A stretch of DNA of 64,000 nt, from NCBI RefSeq assembly GCF_006440675.2, contig NZ_CP083951.1, forward strand, positions 1,426,001-1,490,000. Reading direction: 5' to 3'. Position 1 is the first letter of the stretch. Every line of letters begins with the position of its first letter. The translations under genes and the position numbers were made by a program. The stretch comes from Mesorhizobium sp. B2-8-5 (GTDB lineage Bacteria > Pseudomonadota > Alphaproteobacteria > Rhizobiales > Rhizobiaceae). Shown piece by piece: positions 17,080 through 25,345 of the stretch. A model generated the notes under the pieces. That model was not told the origin of the DNA. It saw nothing but the letters and a program-made list of their open reading frames with translations, and did not search any database.

Positions 17080-17991
17080 TTATGCCGCCGGCTGCGCCTC
17101 GATGGTGCGCAGCGCCTGGATCTGGCGCTTGGCGGCGGCCTTGACCGCGTCCTGCACCTTCTCGAAGGCGCGCACCTCGATCTGGCGCACGCGCTCGCGG
17201 CTGATGTCGAACTCGGCCGACAGCTCTTCCAGGGTCAGCGGCTCTTCGGCGAGGCGACGCGCCTCGAAGATGCGCCGCTCGCGGTCGTTGAGCACGGACA
17301 GAGCGCCCGACAGCATGGAGCGCCGGTTTTCCAACTCGTCCTGCTCGATCAGCATCTCTTCCTGGCTTTCGTGGTCGTCGACCAGCCAGTCCTGCCATTC
17401 GCCGGACTCGCCCTCGCTCGCCCGGATCGGGGCGTTGAGCGAAGCGTCGCCCGACAGGCGGCGGTTCATAGATACCACTTCCGCCTCGGAAACGTTGAGG
17501 CGGGTGGCGATCTCGGCGATCTGGTCGGGCTTCAAGTCGCCATCATCGAGCGCCTGGATCTTGCCCTTCACCTTGCGCAGGTTGAAGAATAGACGCTTCT
17601 GGTTGGCGGTGGTGCCCATCTTGACCAGGCTCCACGAGCGCAGGATGTATTCCTGGATCGAGGCCTTGATCCACCACATGGCATAGGTGGCGAGCCGGAA
17701 ACCACGCTCCGGTTCGAATTTCTTAACGGCCTGCATGAGGCCGACATTGCCTTCCGAGATCACCTCGCCGATCGGCAGGCCGTAGCCGCGATAGCCCATG
17801 GCGATCTTGGCGACGAGCCGCAAATGGCTGGTGACGAGCTTGTGGGCAGCCGTGGTGTCCTGATGCTCGGCGTAGCGTTTCGCGAGCATGTACTCTTCCT
17901 GCGGCTGAAGCATCGGAAAGCGGCGGATTTCTTCCAGGTAACGGGCGAGACCGCCTTCACCGGAAACGATACTGGGTAATGATTGGGCCAT
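17080..17991 (-). CDS. rpoH: RNA polymerase sigma factor RpoH (sigma-32)
   Basis: A 303-residue sigma-70 family protein. Region 2 reads KIAMGYRGYGLPIGEVISEGNVGLMQAV and TYAMWWIKASIQEYILRSW; the RpoH-box-like NQKRLFFNLRKVK follows; region 4 ends with LTLEELSAEFDISRERVRQIE. It directs RNA polymerase to heat-shock promoters. The start at 17991 (MAQSLPSIVSGEGG) follows AGAGAGGGGCG; the longer reading to 18042 is unlikely. Rhizobia often carry two rpoH paralogues, and which one this is cannot be told from the window. Confidence 0.94.
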   Translation of the reverse strand: MAQSLPSIVSGEGGLARYLEEIRRFPMLQPQEEYMLAKRYAEHQDTTAAHKLVTSHLRLVAKIAMGYRGYGLPIGEVISEGNVGLMQAVKKFEPERGFRLATYAMWWIKASIQEYILRSWSLVKMGTTANQKRLFFNLRKVKGKIQALDDGDLKPDQIAEIATRLNVSEAEVVSMNRRLSGDASLNAPIRASEGESGEWQDWLVDDHESQEEMLIEQDELENRRSMLSGALSVLNDRERRIFEARRLAEEPLTLEELSAEFDISRERVRQIEVRAFEKVQDAVKAAAKRQIQALRTIEAQPAA

Positions 17992-18202
17992 GATAGCGCC
18001 CCTCTCTCTTTGGAGTGGATGCCCCCGAAAAGCGGCGGGCATTCGTCACGGATGCCAAAGGCTCATCCGCGACAACCTGTGTATATAGGAACAAAACCAG
18101 AAAAGACAGCATTTGTTCAACACGAAACAGTGTGTCACACTGAAGTGAACAACGCCAGTCAGGTTTTTTGATGGTCGGTTTGAAGCGTCTTAATGGCAGG
18201 TT

Positions 18203-19273
18203 TCAGAGCTTGCGGAAGCCGCCGACCAATTCCTCCATGTCCCTTGGTATTGGCGCCTCGAACCTCATCGATAGATGGGTAGTCGGGTGCCGGAATTCAA
18301 GGAGCCAGGCATGCAGGGCCTGCCGGGGAAAGGCGCTGACCTTGGCTTTCAAGGGTTCGGGCAGCCGGTTGGCCTTGGTGCGGAAGGCCTGCCCGTAATC
18401 CGGGTCGCCGATCACCGGATGGCCGATATGGGCCATGTGGACGCGGATCTGGTGGGTGCGGCCGGTCTCCAGCCGGCATTCGACCAGGCTTGCGGTGGCG
18501 AAAGCCTGCTGTCCTTCGCCGAAGCGCTCGACGACGCTGAAATGGGTGACGGCATGGCGGGCATCGTCACGGCTTTCCGGCACCACCGCGCGGCGGATGC
18601 GATCGGCGGCGCGGCCGAGCGCGGCGTCGACGGTGCCCGTCGGCCGTTGCGGAATGCCCCAGACCAGCGCCAGATAGGCGCGTTCGAGATCGCCAGTGCG
18701 GCCGTGGTCGGCAAAGGCCTCCGACAGCGCCTTATGCGCGCGGTCGGTCTTGGCCACGACCATGACGCCGCTGGTTTCCTTGTCGAGGCGATGGACGATG
18801 CCCGGCCGCCTGACGCCGCCTATGCCGGACAGGCTGTCGCCGCAATGATGGATCAGCGCGTTGACCAGCGTGCCGGTCCAGTTGCCGGCGCCGGGATGGA
18901 CGACCAGTCCGGCTTGCTTGTTGATGACGATCAGCTCGTCGTCCTCGTAGAGGATGTCGAGGGGAATGTCCTCGCCTTGCGGCTCGGCCGGCTCCGGCGC
19001 GGGCACCAGAATTTCGATCCGCTCACCGGCGCTCAGCTTGCGCTTGGCTTCCAGCACCTGCCTGCCGGCGATGGAGACCGCGCCCTGTTTGATCAGCGCC
19101 TGCACGCGGCTGCGCGAGAGCTCCGGCCCGAGCCGGGCGGCAAGCCACTGGTCGAGACGCTGGCCGGCGGCGTCGGCGCCGGTTTCCAGCACGACGGCTT
19201 CGCCGGCAGCCGATTCCTCGTCCGCCAATTCGTCCTCTATCAATATCGGGGTCTCTTCGTTATGAGCGCTCAT
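18203..19273 (-). CDS. rluD: RluA/RluD-family 23S rRNA pseudouridine synthase
   Basis: A 356-residue protein with an N-terminal S4 RNA-binding domain (GQRLDQWLAARLGPELSRSRVQALIKQG, residues about 37-100) and a catalytic domain with HRLDKETSGVMVVAKT (catalytic Asp, near residue 168). It isomerises uridines in 23S rRNA, probably the helix 69 sites. The start at 19273 (MSAHNEETPILIED) is preferred to 19312 since the divergent gene at 19300 would otherwise overlap. The symbol is by family resemblance; RluC/RluD are hard to separate by eye. Confidence 0.88.
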   Translation of the reverse strand: MSAHNEETPILIEDELADEESAAGEAVVLETGADAAGQRLDQWLAARLGPELSRSRVQALIKQGAVSIAGRQVLEAKRKLSAGERIEILVPAPEPAEPQGEDIPLDILYEDDELIVINKQAGLVVHPGAGNWTGTLVNALIHHCGDSLSGIGGVRRPGIVHRLDKETSGVMVVAKTDRAHKALSEAFADHGRTGDLERAYLALVWGIPQRPTGTVDAALGRAADRIRRAVVPESRDDARHAVTHFSVVERFGEGQQAFATASLVECRLETGRTHQIRVHMAHIGHPVIGDPDYGQAFRTKANRLPEPLKAKVSAFPRQALHAWLLEFRHPTTHLSMRFEAPIPRDMEELVGGFRKL

Positions 19274-19299
19274 CGAAAACCGTTGCGGATTGTCTAGCC

Positions 19300-19683
19300 A
19301 TGGCCCGGCCAATCGCCGAAGAAGATGAGGAAAAGCCGCTCGACCCCGCGGCCGAGAACGTGCGCCGCAAGCTCGTCCGCTTCATGATCGTCAATCTCGG
19401 CCTACTGTTCCTCGCCCTTATGGTGGTGATCGGTGCGCTTGTCTACAAAGCCCGCAACGCGCCGGTGGCCGGACCGGCTCCCGCCGCCGATGTCCAGGCT
19501 CCGGCCGGCGCGCCGCTGTCGGGCGACATCGTGCTGCCCGTCGGCGCCAAGGTGATCAGCCAGTCGCTCTCCGGCAACCGCCTGTCGATCGATGCCGAGC
19601 TTGCCGACGGCAGCCGTTCGATCTTCGTCTACGACATCACCGAACGCCGCATCGTCCACCAGTTCTCGATTCGTAACAAATGA
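19300..19683 (+). CDS. single-pass membrane protein, DUF6476-like
   Basis: A 127-residue protein with a charged cytosolic head (MARPIAEEDEEKPLD), one transmembrane helix near residues 28-50 (FMIVNLGLLFLALMVVIGALVY) and a periplasmic domain ending in DITERRIVHQFSIRNK. Related proteins occur beside rluD in rhizobia and lack known function. It starts 26 bases from the divergent rluD start and overlaps the next gene by four bases (ATGA at 19680-19683), indicating coupled translation. Confidence 0.8.
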   Translation: MARPIAEEDEEKPLDPAAENVRRKLVRFMIVNLGLLFLALMVVIGALVYKARNAPVAGPAPAADVQAPAGAPLSGDIVLPVGAKVISQSLSGNRLSIDAELADGSRSIFVYDITERRIVHQFSIRNK

Positions 19684-20093
19684 GCGGCTTTGCCGAACGC
19701 CGCAGCGTCGCGACCGTCGCGCTCGTCGTCGGCAATTACGACGAGGCGGTCGCCTGGTATGTCGAGCGGCTCGGCTTCATGCTGATCGAGGATGTCGACC
19801 TCGGCGGCGGCAAGCGCTGGGTCACCGTCGCGCCGGCGAAGGGCCATGGGGCGCGGCTGCTCTTGGCGGAAGCATCCGGCGAAGAGCAGGAAAGCCGCAT
19901 CGGCAACCAGACCGGCGGCCGCGTCTTCCTGTTTCTCGAGACCGACGATTTTTCCCGCGACCATCGGGCGATGCTCGCAAAGGGTGTCGAATTCCGCGAG
20001 GCGCCGCGCTTCGAGGCCTACGGCACGGTGGCCGTCTTTTCCGATCTCTACGGCAACCTCTGGGACCTGATCGAGCCGAAACGACAGGGCTGA
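19680..20093 (+). CDS. VOC-family (glyoxalase/extradiol dioxygenase fold) protein
   Basis: A 137-residue single-module VOC protein: SVATVALVVGNYDEAVAWYVERLGF at the N-terminus, a KRWVTVAP strand, FLFLETDDF, and the final FSDLYGNLWDLIEP with the metal-ligand Glu. Substrate cannot be inferred. It overlaps the stop of the upstream membrane-protein gene by four bases and ends before a strong terminator-like hairpin. Confidence 0.85.
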   Translation: MSGFAERRSVATVALVVGNYDEAVAWYVERLGFMLIEDVDLGGGKRWVTVAPAKGHGARLLLAEASGEEQESRIGNQTGGRVFLFLETDDFSRDHRAMLAKGVEFREAPRFEAYGTVAVFSDLYGNLWDLIEPKRQG

Positions 20094-20131
20094 CCGGTGG
20101 CGGCCGGCAAAGCGCGCGAAGCGGTCGAAAC

Positions 20132-20190
20132 CCTAAGCGGAGCACTCATCGGCAAGCCAATGAATGCTCCGCTTAGGACTTTTGTTTTGT
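20132..20190 (+). terminator. rho-independent terminator after VOC gene
   Basis: CCTAAGCGGAGCA (20132-20144) pairs perfectly with TGCTCCGCTTAGG (20165-20177), with TCAT/ATGA extending the stem inward, and ACTTTTGTTTTG follows. The stem begins 39 bases after the stop codon. Confidence 0.85.
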
Positions 20191-20283
20191 CGCAGATTCT
20201 TGTCGGAAAACCGTACGACACTTTTCGCGAATCTGCTCGGTTGCTTTTTCCCGGCCGCCAGCCTATGTAGCCGGTTCTTGAGC

Positions 20284-20358
20284 GCGCCCATCGTCTAGCG
20301 GTCAGGACACCGCCCTCTCACGGCGGGAACAGGGGTTCGATTCCCCTTGGGCGTACCA
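20284..20358 (+). tRNA. tRNA-Glu (anticodon CTC)
   Basis: The stretch folds as a tRNA: acceptor GCGCCCA with TGGGCGT, D-arm CTAGCGGTCAGGAC, anticodon stem CCGCC-CTCTCAC-GGCGG with anticodon CTC, and T-arm AGGGGTTCGATTCCCCT. The CCA end is encoded at 20356-20358. It is a lone tRNA gene next to the GTPase operon, but no integrase or duplicated 3' end was seen in the neighbouring 8 kb. Confidence 0.95.
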
Positions 20359-20390
20359 AGACAATCAAACAAGCCGAACTCTTTGCCGAA

Positions 20391-20900
20391 CTACAACTGC
20401 CGGCGCCGTATCGTTTCGGCGAGTTCGGCAAAGGCTTCCACGATTCCCTCGCCGTTCTTGGCGCTCACGAACTTGACGCTCGATCGCGGCAGCTGGCCGA
20501 TCTCTTCGGCGCTGCCGGGGGCCTCGGCGAGATCGATCTTGTTCACGAGGGCCCGGTATGGCCTGCCCGGAAATCGCGCCTCGAAGCTGCGGACCAGCTC
20601 GACCATGCGCGTCACGGTTTGCGGGCGCGTCACGTCCGACACGACGATCGCGGCCGACGCGCCGGTGACGTAGACGGTGTCGAAAATACGCGTCCCGAAA
20701 TCGCCGTCGGTGTCCCACAGCACAAGCCGCGCCGCGTCGCCGCCGCGAACCGGATCGGCCGGAACATCGTAGCTCAGCACCTCGACGCCGAGCGTCGATT
20801 TGTATTCGCCGTCGAAACGATCGTGCACGAGACGGTACATGATGGATGTCTTGCCCACACCCATGTCGCCAAGCAGCATGACCTTTGCGCTGAGCATCAT
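20391..20900 (-). CDS. Rab/Ras-like small GTPase
   Basis: A 169-residue protein that is a bare small-GTPase domain. G1 is GDMGVGKTS (residues 11-19), switch I has STLGVEV (Thr36), G3 is WDTDGD (62-67), G4 is NKID (120-123) and G5 is SAK (146-148). Bacterial Rab/Arf-like GTPases such as MglA act as membrane-polarity switches. Here the Rab-type WDTAGQ is replaced by WDTDGD, so the catalytic Gln is an Asp and intrinsic hydrolysis may be slow. The ATG overlaps the stop of the OmpA-domain gene by four bases, so translation is coupled. No lipid-anchor motif is visible. Confidence 0.88.
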   Translation of the reverse strand: MMLSAKVMLLGDMGVGKTSIMYRLVHDRFDGEYKSTLGVEVLSYDVPADPVRGGDAARLVLWDTDGDFGTRIFDTVYVTGASAAIVVSDVTRPQTVTRMVELVRSFEARFPGRPYRALVNKIDLAEAPGSAEEIGQLPRSSVKFVSAKNGEGIVEAFAELAETIRRRQL

Positions 20901-22765
20901 TGAGGGCGCTCGGCGCGGAACACGTTTTCGAAGGTGACGCGGCGGTTGCCTTCGCTCGGCACGTCGGAAATCGGCAGCGATGACGAGCGCGAAACCACAA
21001 ATAAGCGCGAGGGCTCGATCCCGAGCGCGGTCAATCTTCGCACCACCTGGTCGGCCCTCTTGCGGGCAACCGTCCGGTTGGCCACATCTGTCCCGGTATC
21101 GTCCGCGTGCCCTACGACACGGATTCTCAGATCGTTGCCCGCAAGCAGCCCTGCCAGTTCACGGATCTGCTGGTCCGCCGCGTTGTCATCGGCGAAGGCG
21201 TCGCCCGTGCCAAAGAAGATTGCCGTCGAGGCCATGAAGCGGTCGAGCCGCTCGGCCGGGCTGTCGGCTATCGATTGCAGGGCGTCGTACTGCCGGTTCC
21301 TGGATTTTGTCTCCTCGGCGAGCGCCGCGCGTGTTTCATCAATGCCCGCCCGCAGGCCGGCAAGGGATTGCAGCTCCTCTTCGCTCGGCCCGCGCGTCTG
21401 GTCGATGCGGGACTGCAAGCTGGCGAGGGACTGCTTCTGGCCGGCAACCGCTTCGCCGGTCTCGCCGGCGGACTTCTGCAAGCCGGCAAGAGATTGCCGC
21501 AGCTCGGCGATCGCCTGGTGGTTTTCGTCGATACCCGCCTGGAGGCCGGTCACCGATTGCCGCAGGGCTTCGATGTCGGCGCTGAGCGCCGCCACCTGCT
21601 CCGTGCCCGGCACGACGCCGATCCGGCCGACGACCCGATAGGGCGCTGCGGCCTTGGCCAGGGCGTCGATCAGCGGAGCCGTCTGCACCTGGCTTGGCTC
21701 GATGCCGGAGACCGAGACGCTGCGATTGCGGTGATCAAAATCCAGGCGCAACGGGAAAGATTCCAGCAGCGGTTGCTTGCCGGCCAGTTCCTGGAGCGCA
21801 TCATTGGTGCGCCGCTCCAGCATCGTGCGGGTCAAATAGACGCTCGCCAGCCATGCCAGCCCGGCGGCGACGAGAGCCGCGAGGACGAACAGGACGACCT
21901 TTCCGGCCCGACGCGGTTTACGCTCCGCGGCGGGAGCGGCTTCGATGGAGGCGGCCAGCGACGCCAGCATGGCGGCGTCGCAGTCGAGGCCGCGATCCAT
22001 GTTCTCTATCGTGTCGAAGAAAAGCGAATTGATCCTGTCATTGTCGGCGGGGCGAAGCGGGCCGATGCATTCCGCGGCCAGGATGAACCGGGGCGAGGCG
22101 CGAAGCACGATTTCGCGTCCGCCGAAATCGAGCTGCTGCAGATTGCCCTCTCCTGCCAGAGCCTGGACGGAAAATTCCAGGATCGCCGCGACCATCGCGC
22201 TCAGCAGGTCGGCCCGCTCGTCGGAGGTTTCTTGCCTCCTCCAGTCCGCGACGAGGCGACCGTTGCCGCGTTCGATCATCAGCAGCCGGTTGACGCGCGG
22301 CGGACTGGCATTTGCCAGAACGAACTCGCTGATCGGCCGGCCGGTCGCCAGCGACTTGACGCGCCCGATCCACAGCTCCGTCGATGTCAGGGCGTTGAGG
22401 CGCTGCTCCAGCCGCGCGACGAGTTCCTTGAAGGCATTTGCCACGGCCGCGCTGACCAGCCTGCCCGTGATCGGGTAGAGCGCGTCGACCATGAGGTCGC
22501 GCGAGTTCCTGATCTCGCTGCGGATCGCTGAAACCACCGATGGCGCGATGACGTTCGCCAGCTCGCGCGGCCGAACGACTTCGGCGCGCTCCAGCGCGGC
22601 GACCAATATGTCTGCCGTCGCCGTTTCCAGACGGTCGGGGCTGCCGATGTATTGCTGAAGCAGGGCGACATCCGCGCCCAGCGCCTCGAGACGCGCCGCC
22701 TCCGTTTGAAAGAGCAGTTTTCTAAGCTGCTCGATCTCGCGGTTCTGGCCGGCGGCGGACGTCAT
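20897..22765 (-). CDS. inner-membrane OmpA-domain protein with coiled coil, partner of small GTPase
   Basis: A 622-residue protein. Residues 1-285 are cytosolic; about 157-255 have the strand-helix pattern of a roadblock/longin-like domain (NRLLMIERGNGRLVADW, then a helix, then LDFGGREIVLRASPRFILAAE). A transmembrane helix spans about 289-311, preceded by ERKPRRAGK, so the rest is periplasmic: a BON-like segment (325-386), a coiled coil with repeated LAGLQ/SLASLQ units (385-480) and an OmpA C-terminal domain (510-615; VVGHADDTGTDVANRTVARKRAD) that should bind peptidoglycan. Roadblock proteins are GTPase partners, so it probably links the GTPase to the cell wall. The domain call at the N-terminus is tentative. 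Confidence 0.8.
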   Translation of the reverse strand: MTSAAGQNREIEQLRKLLFQTEAARLEALGADVALLQQYIGSPDRLETATADILVAALERAEVVRPRELANVIAPSVVSAIRSEIRNSRDLMVDALYPITGRLVSAAVANAFKELVARLEQRLNALTSTELWIGRVKSLATGRPISEFVLANASPPRVNRLLMIERGNGRLVADWRRQETSDERADLLSAMVAAILEFSVQALAGEGNLQQLDFGGREIVLRASPRFILAAECIGPLRPADNDRINSLFFDTIENMDRGLDCDAAMLASLAASIEAAPAAERKPRRAGKVVLFVLAALVAAGLAWLASVYLTRTMLERRTNDALQELAGKQPLLESFPLRLDFDHRNRSVSVSGIEPSQVQTAPLIDALAKAAAPYRVVGRIGVVPGTEQVAALSADIEALRQSVTGLQAGIDENHQAIAELRQSLAGLQKSAGETGEAVAGQKQSLASLQSRIDQTRGPSEEELQSLAGLRAGIDETRAALAEETKSRNRQYDALQSIADSPAERLDRFMASTAIFFGTGDAFADDNAADQQIRELAGLLAGNDLRIRVVGHADDTGTDVANRTVARKRADQVVRRLTALGIEPSRLFVVSRSSSLPISDVPSEGNRRVTFENVFRAERPQ

Positions 22766-22766
22766 G

Positions 22767-23120
22767 CTACTTTCCCGCGCGCCCGGACCCTAGCCCGCTG
22801 ATGGTTGCTCCAAGGTCCGAAATCGCGGCGCCGATATCCCTTTGCGAGGCGAGCCGCTTCTGTTCGGTTTCCCGCTCCAGTTCCAGGACGTGCGCCTGGA
22901 GCGTCGCGAGCTCCTTGGCAAAGTCGGCCTGGAGCTGCTTGATGGTGGCCTGCATCTCCTCGCGCAGGTCGGCAAGGCTGCTCTCGAGCGACCGCTGCGC
23001 GCCTCCGAACAGGAGATTGCGAACCTGGTCGATCGTCGCCTCGGCATGGATTTTGGCTTCGGATCCGTTCGCGGATGCGGCTCCATCCGCGGCTTTTGCG
23101 GCTTGCTCGGCGGCTTTCAT
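22767..23120 (-). CDS. coiled-coil protein, first gene of GTPase/OmpA operon
   Basis: A 117-residue soluble protein with an Ala-rich start (MKAAEQAAKAADGAASANG) and a long helix (RNLLFGGAQRSLESSLADLREEMQATIKQLQADFAKELATLQAHVLELERE) of coiled-coil character, ending in a Gly/Ser-rich tail. It resembles no family I can name. The stop codon is one base from the start of the OmpA-domain gene, so all three genes form one operon. It may be an adaptor for the coiled-coil or GTPase partner, which is inference from context. Confidence 0.72.
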   Translation of the reverse strand: MKAAEQAAKAADGAASANGSEAKIHAEATIDQVRNLLFGGAQRSLESSLADLREEMQATIKQLQADFAKELATLQAHVLELERETEQKRLASQRDIGAAISDLGATISGLGSGRAGK

Positions 23121-23546
23121 GTTCTTTCCTCGGTTCTCACGCTCACTGATACGGTGACGACCGTTATATCAAATCCTAATTCGTGTGACAGGCAATCGAC
23201 TTATTGCCTTCGTGGGAGCTATCTCGCGTCGAGCGTGGCAATTGTGCCGCCCTGTCAATCGCCACCTATCGCAATGACTGCTCGCACGCCAGTCGCCCTT
23301 CGGGGCTGAATCGAATCCGAGCTGAATCGAATGCAGGCCGAGCAGCTCCCCGCACCGGGAAAGACGCGGAGCCGCCTTGCCAGGAGCGATGCCCGGTTCG
23401 AGGACGATCCGGCTGCTACCGAATATGACCTTCGTCATCTCCGGTCCTGACCTTCGTCAGGTGTCGCAACCCCTTGAAACGGCCTAGATCAGCACGCCGG
23501 AACGCTGCGCGACGGCGGACGTGATTTTTCGACGGGAGGTTTCCAG
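23121..23546. other. intergenic region between GTPase operon and yidB gene
   Basis: No convincing gene is seen in these 426 bases. The left part should hold the promoter of the minus-strand GTPase operon. The right part holds the tandem TGAC-N4-GTCA sites and the promoter of the yidB-like gene. GGAAC at 23499 followed by CGTG after 16 bases is a near miss to an EcfG promoter. Confidence 0.6.
23425..23461. promoter_or_regulatory. tandem TGAC-N4-GTCA operator (copy 1), upstream of yidB-like gene
   Basis: Two palindromes, ATGACCTTCGTCAT (23425-23438) and CCTGACCTTCGTCAGG (23446-23461), have centres 22 bases apart. The surrounding CGAATATGAC context recurs at 27173-27191 with the same 22-base spacing. 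Two-turn spacing of short palindromes fits dimers of a NarL/FixJ-type regulator such as the one encoded at 25346-26011. Confidence 0.72.
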
Positions 23547-23897
23547 ATGGGATTTTTGGACAGTCTACAAAGTGCCTTGCAAGGCGAACAGCAGGGCGGA
23601 GGCTCGTCACTCCTGGCCGATGCGCTGACCAGCGTCGGCGGTTATCAGGGTGTGCTTGCCATGCTGCAGAAGTCGGGTCTCGGCGACCGTGTCGAATCCT
23701 GGCTGAGCACCAATGCCGCAAATCTTCCGATCGCGCCAGGCGAGATCAAGACGGCCCTTGGCGACCAGCGTCTTCAGCAACTGGCGAGCCAGTTCGGGAT
23801 TCCGCTGGATCAGGTGGCCGCTGCCCTGGCGCAACATCTTCCGGCCGCGGTCGACCAGGCCAGCCCCGACGGGGTGCTCGCGACGCACCGCGGCTGA
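23547..23897 (+). CDS. YidB/DUF937 family protein
   Basis: A 116-residue protein: MGFLDSLQSALQGEQQGGG followed by helical segments with GGYQGVLAMLQKSGLGDRVESWLS and IKTALGDQRLQQLASQFGIPLDQVAAALAQHLPAAVDQASPDG. This is the YidB (DUF937) pattern; the family has no established role in most bacteria. ACGGGAGGTTTCCAG precedes the ATG. It is first in a plus-strand run with the DUF2853 and mscL genes and has the tandem operator copy 1 about 90 bases upstream. Confidence 0.88.
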   Translation: MGFLDSLQSALQGEQQGGGSSLLADALTSVGGYQGVLAMLQKSGLGDRVESWLSTNAANLPIAPGEIKTALGDQRLQQLASQFGIPLDQVAAALAQHLPAAVDQASPDGVLATHRG

Positions 23898-23999
23898 CAC
23901 TGACGGACAGCAAGACAAATCCAGACGGCTTTTGCGGCAACCACGCCGCGCGACTCGACAGCGGTGTCGCTGTCCAGCCGGAAACGAGAGGGCAAGCGT

Positions 24000-24341
24000 G
24001 TGAGCAAGCAGGACGAACTGATCAGCAAATATGCGGCGGACCTGAGGGTCAAATGCGGCCTTACGGCGGATTTGGATCTCTTGACGAAGGTGACGAAGGG
24101 CTGCGGTCCGGCGATCTACGACAAGGATGCATCCACCGTTTCGGCCTCGGACAAGGAGGAGCTTGAACGGGTCAAGAAAAACTTTCTCATCAAAAGACTG
24201 GGGCTGACAGCCGATGCCGGCCTGGACGCGGGGCTCGCCAGGGTCATCGACCAGTACGGCCGCACCAACCGCAACAAACACCGCCCGGTCTTCTACTACC
24301 TGCTCGTCAAGCATTTCAGGCGCGAGAACGCCTTCGCCTGA
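24000..24341 (+). CDS. DUF2853 family protein
   Basis: A 113-residue soluble protein with a GTG start (VSKQDELISKYAADLRVKCG) preceded by GAGAGGG at six bases. It contains the DUF2853 hallmarks: CGPAIYDKDASTVSASDKEELERVKKNFL near residue 36 and YGRTNRNKHRPVFYYLLVKHF near the C-terminus. Function is unknown. An ATG at 23964 would add 12 residues without a ribosome site. It lies 102 bases after the yidB-like gene and 37 before mscL. Confidence 0.85.
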   Translation: MSKQDELISKYAADLRVKCGLTADLDLLTKVTKGCGPAIYDKDASTVSASDKEELERVKKNFLIKRLGLTADAGLDAGLARVIDQYGRTNRNKHRPVFYYLLVKHFRRENAFA

Positions 24342-24378
24342 CGGCGCAAACAGGCAAATGGGCTAAGAGGAGATGGGG

Positions 24379-24801
24379 ATGCTCAAAGAATTCCAGGAAT
24401 TCATTTCCAAGGGCAATGTGATGGACTTGGCCGTGGGCGTCATCATCGGCGCCGCCTTCGGCAAGATCGTCACTTCGCTGGTCGACGACATCATCATGCC
24501 GATCGTCGGCGCGATTTTCGGCGGGCTGGACTTCAACAATTACTTCTTCGGGCTGTCTTCGAACGTCCACTCGACCGCGCTGGCCGATGCCAAGAAAGAG
24601 GGCGCCGTCTTTGCCTATGGCAGCTTCATCACTGCCGTGCTGAACTTCCTGATCCTGGCCTTTATTATTTTCCTGATGGTCAAGGCCGTGAACAATATGC
24701 GCAAGCGTCTGGAGCGCGAAAAGCCCGCGCCTGCCGCTGCGCCGCCGCCGGCCGACGTACAGTTGCTGACCGAAATCCGCGACCTGCTCGCGAGAAAATA
24801 G
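24379..24801 (+). CDS. mscL: large-conductance mechanosensitive channel MscL
   Basis: A 140-residue membrane channel that opens when turgor stretches the inner membrane. It starts [41 protein letters not shown], the N-terminal helix and pore-lining TM1 of MscL, has TM2 at [20 protein letters not shown], and ends with a cytosolic helix [15 protein letters not shown]. The ATG at 24379 has AGGAG with six-base spacing, whereas the ATG at 24373 abuts that site. A strong terminator follows. It may belong to the two-component regulon suggested by operator copy 1. Confidence 0.96.
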   Translation: MLKEFQEFISKGNVMDLAVGVIIGAAFGKIVTSLVDDIIMPIVGAIFGGLDFNNYFFGLSSNVHSTALADAKKEGAVFAYGSFITAVLNFLILAFIIFLMVKAVNNMRKRLEREKPAPAAAPPPADVQLLTEIRDLLARK

Positions 24802-24810
24802 CGGGATCGT

Positions 24811-24842
24811 CCGAGGCGGCCGGTCAGGCCCGGCCGCCTCGG
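24811..24842 (+). terminator. terminator hairpin after mscL
   Basis: CCGAGGCGGCCGG (24811-24823) and CCGGCCGCCTCGG (24830-24842) are perfect complements with a six-base loop, ten bases after the mscL stop. No T-run follows. Confidence 0.75.
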
Positions 24843-24956
24843 ACCCTGCGTAGCCTTGCGTCGATTCTCGATCCGCGAGCCTTCGCGGCCGACCAGCGGA
24901 AATCCCCGGCACAGCATTCCGCCTGCCCGCGCGAACCATGGGCAAGGCTTCAAACA

Positions 24957-25157
24957 ATGAAAATCGGCGCGGAATTGCTCACGAGGCTCGACGACACCAT
25001 GCGGACCGTCAAAGCCCAGTTGGCCGAGATGGAAGCCGGGCATGCCGACGCGCTCGTATCCCTGCTTGCGCCGAGACCGTCGATCGGCAGCCCCGAGATG
25101 GTTCTGACCACGCTGGCGCTTCGCGAAATCGAAGTCCGCGATCAGGCAAGGACGTGA
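24957..25157 (+). CDS. small hypothetical protein
   Basis: A 66-residue frame starting MKIGAELLTRLDDTMRTVKAQLAEMEAG with GC-rich third codon positions like real genes of this genome. It is helical, without signal or membrane segment. No clear ribosome site precedes the ATG, and I recognise no family. It lies between the mscL terminator and the convergent response-regulator gene. It may be real but is weakly supported. Confidence 0.4.
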   Translation: MKIGAELLTRLDDTMRTVKAQLAEMEAGHADALVSLLAPRPSIGSPEMVLTTLALREIEVRDQART

Positions 25158-25345
25158 CCGCCAAGCACTGCTGTGAGGCGCCGACCGCGGCCTCCTTCGA
25201 CCTGCCGCCAAGAGCAGGAACTCGGGCAACAAGACTGCCCGTGGCTTCCCCCAAAAACCTCGGAGCCGCGGGCCTTTTTGCGCGTTCGATCGCCCGGCAG
25301 GTCCGGTGGGAGAAACCCAAAGGTCGCGGCGCACCGAACGGTCGT

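Noticed and set aside
23499..23523. GGAAC-N16-CGTG upstream of the yidB-like gene as an eleventh EcfG promoter
   Set aside because: The -10 element has CGTG rather than CGTT, and the tandem TGAC sites already explain regulation there.
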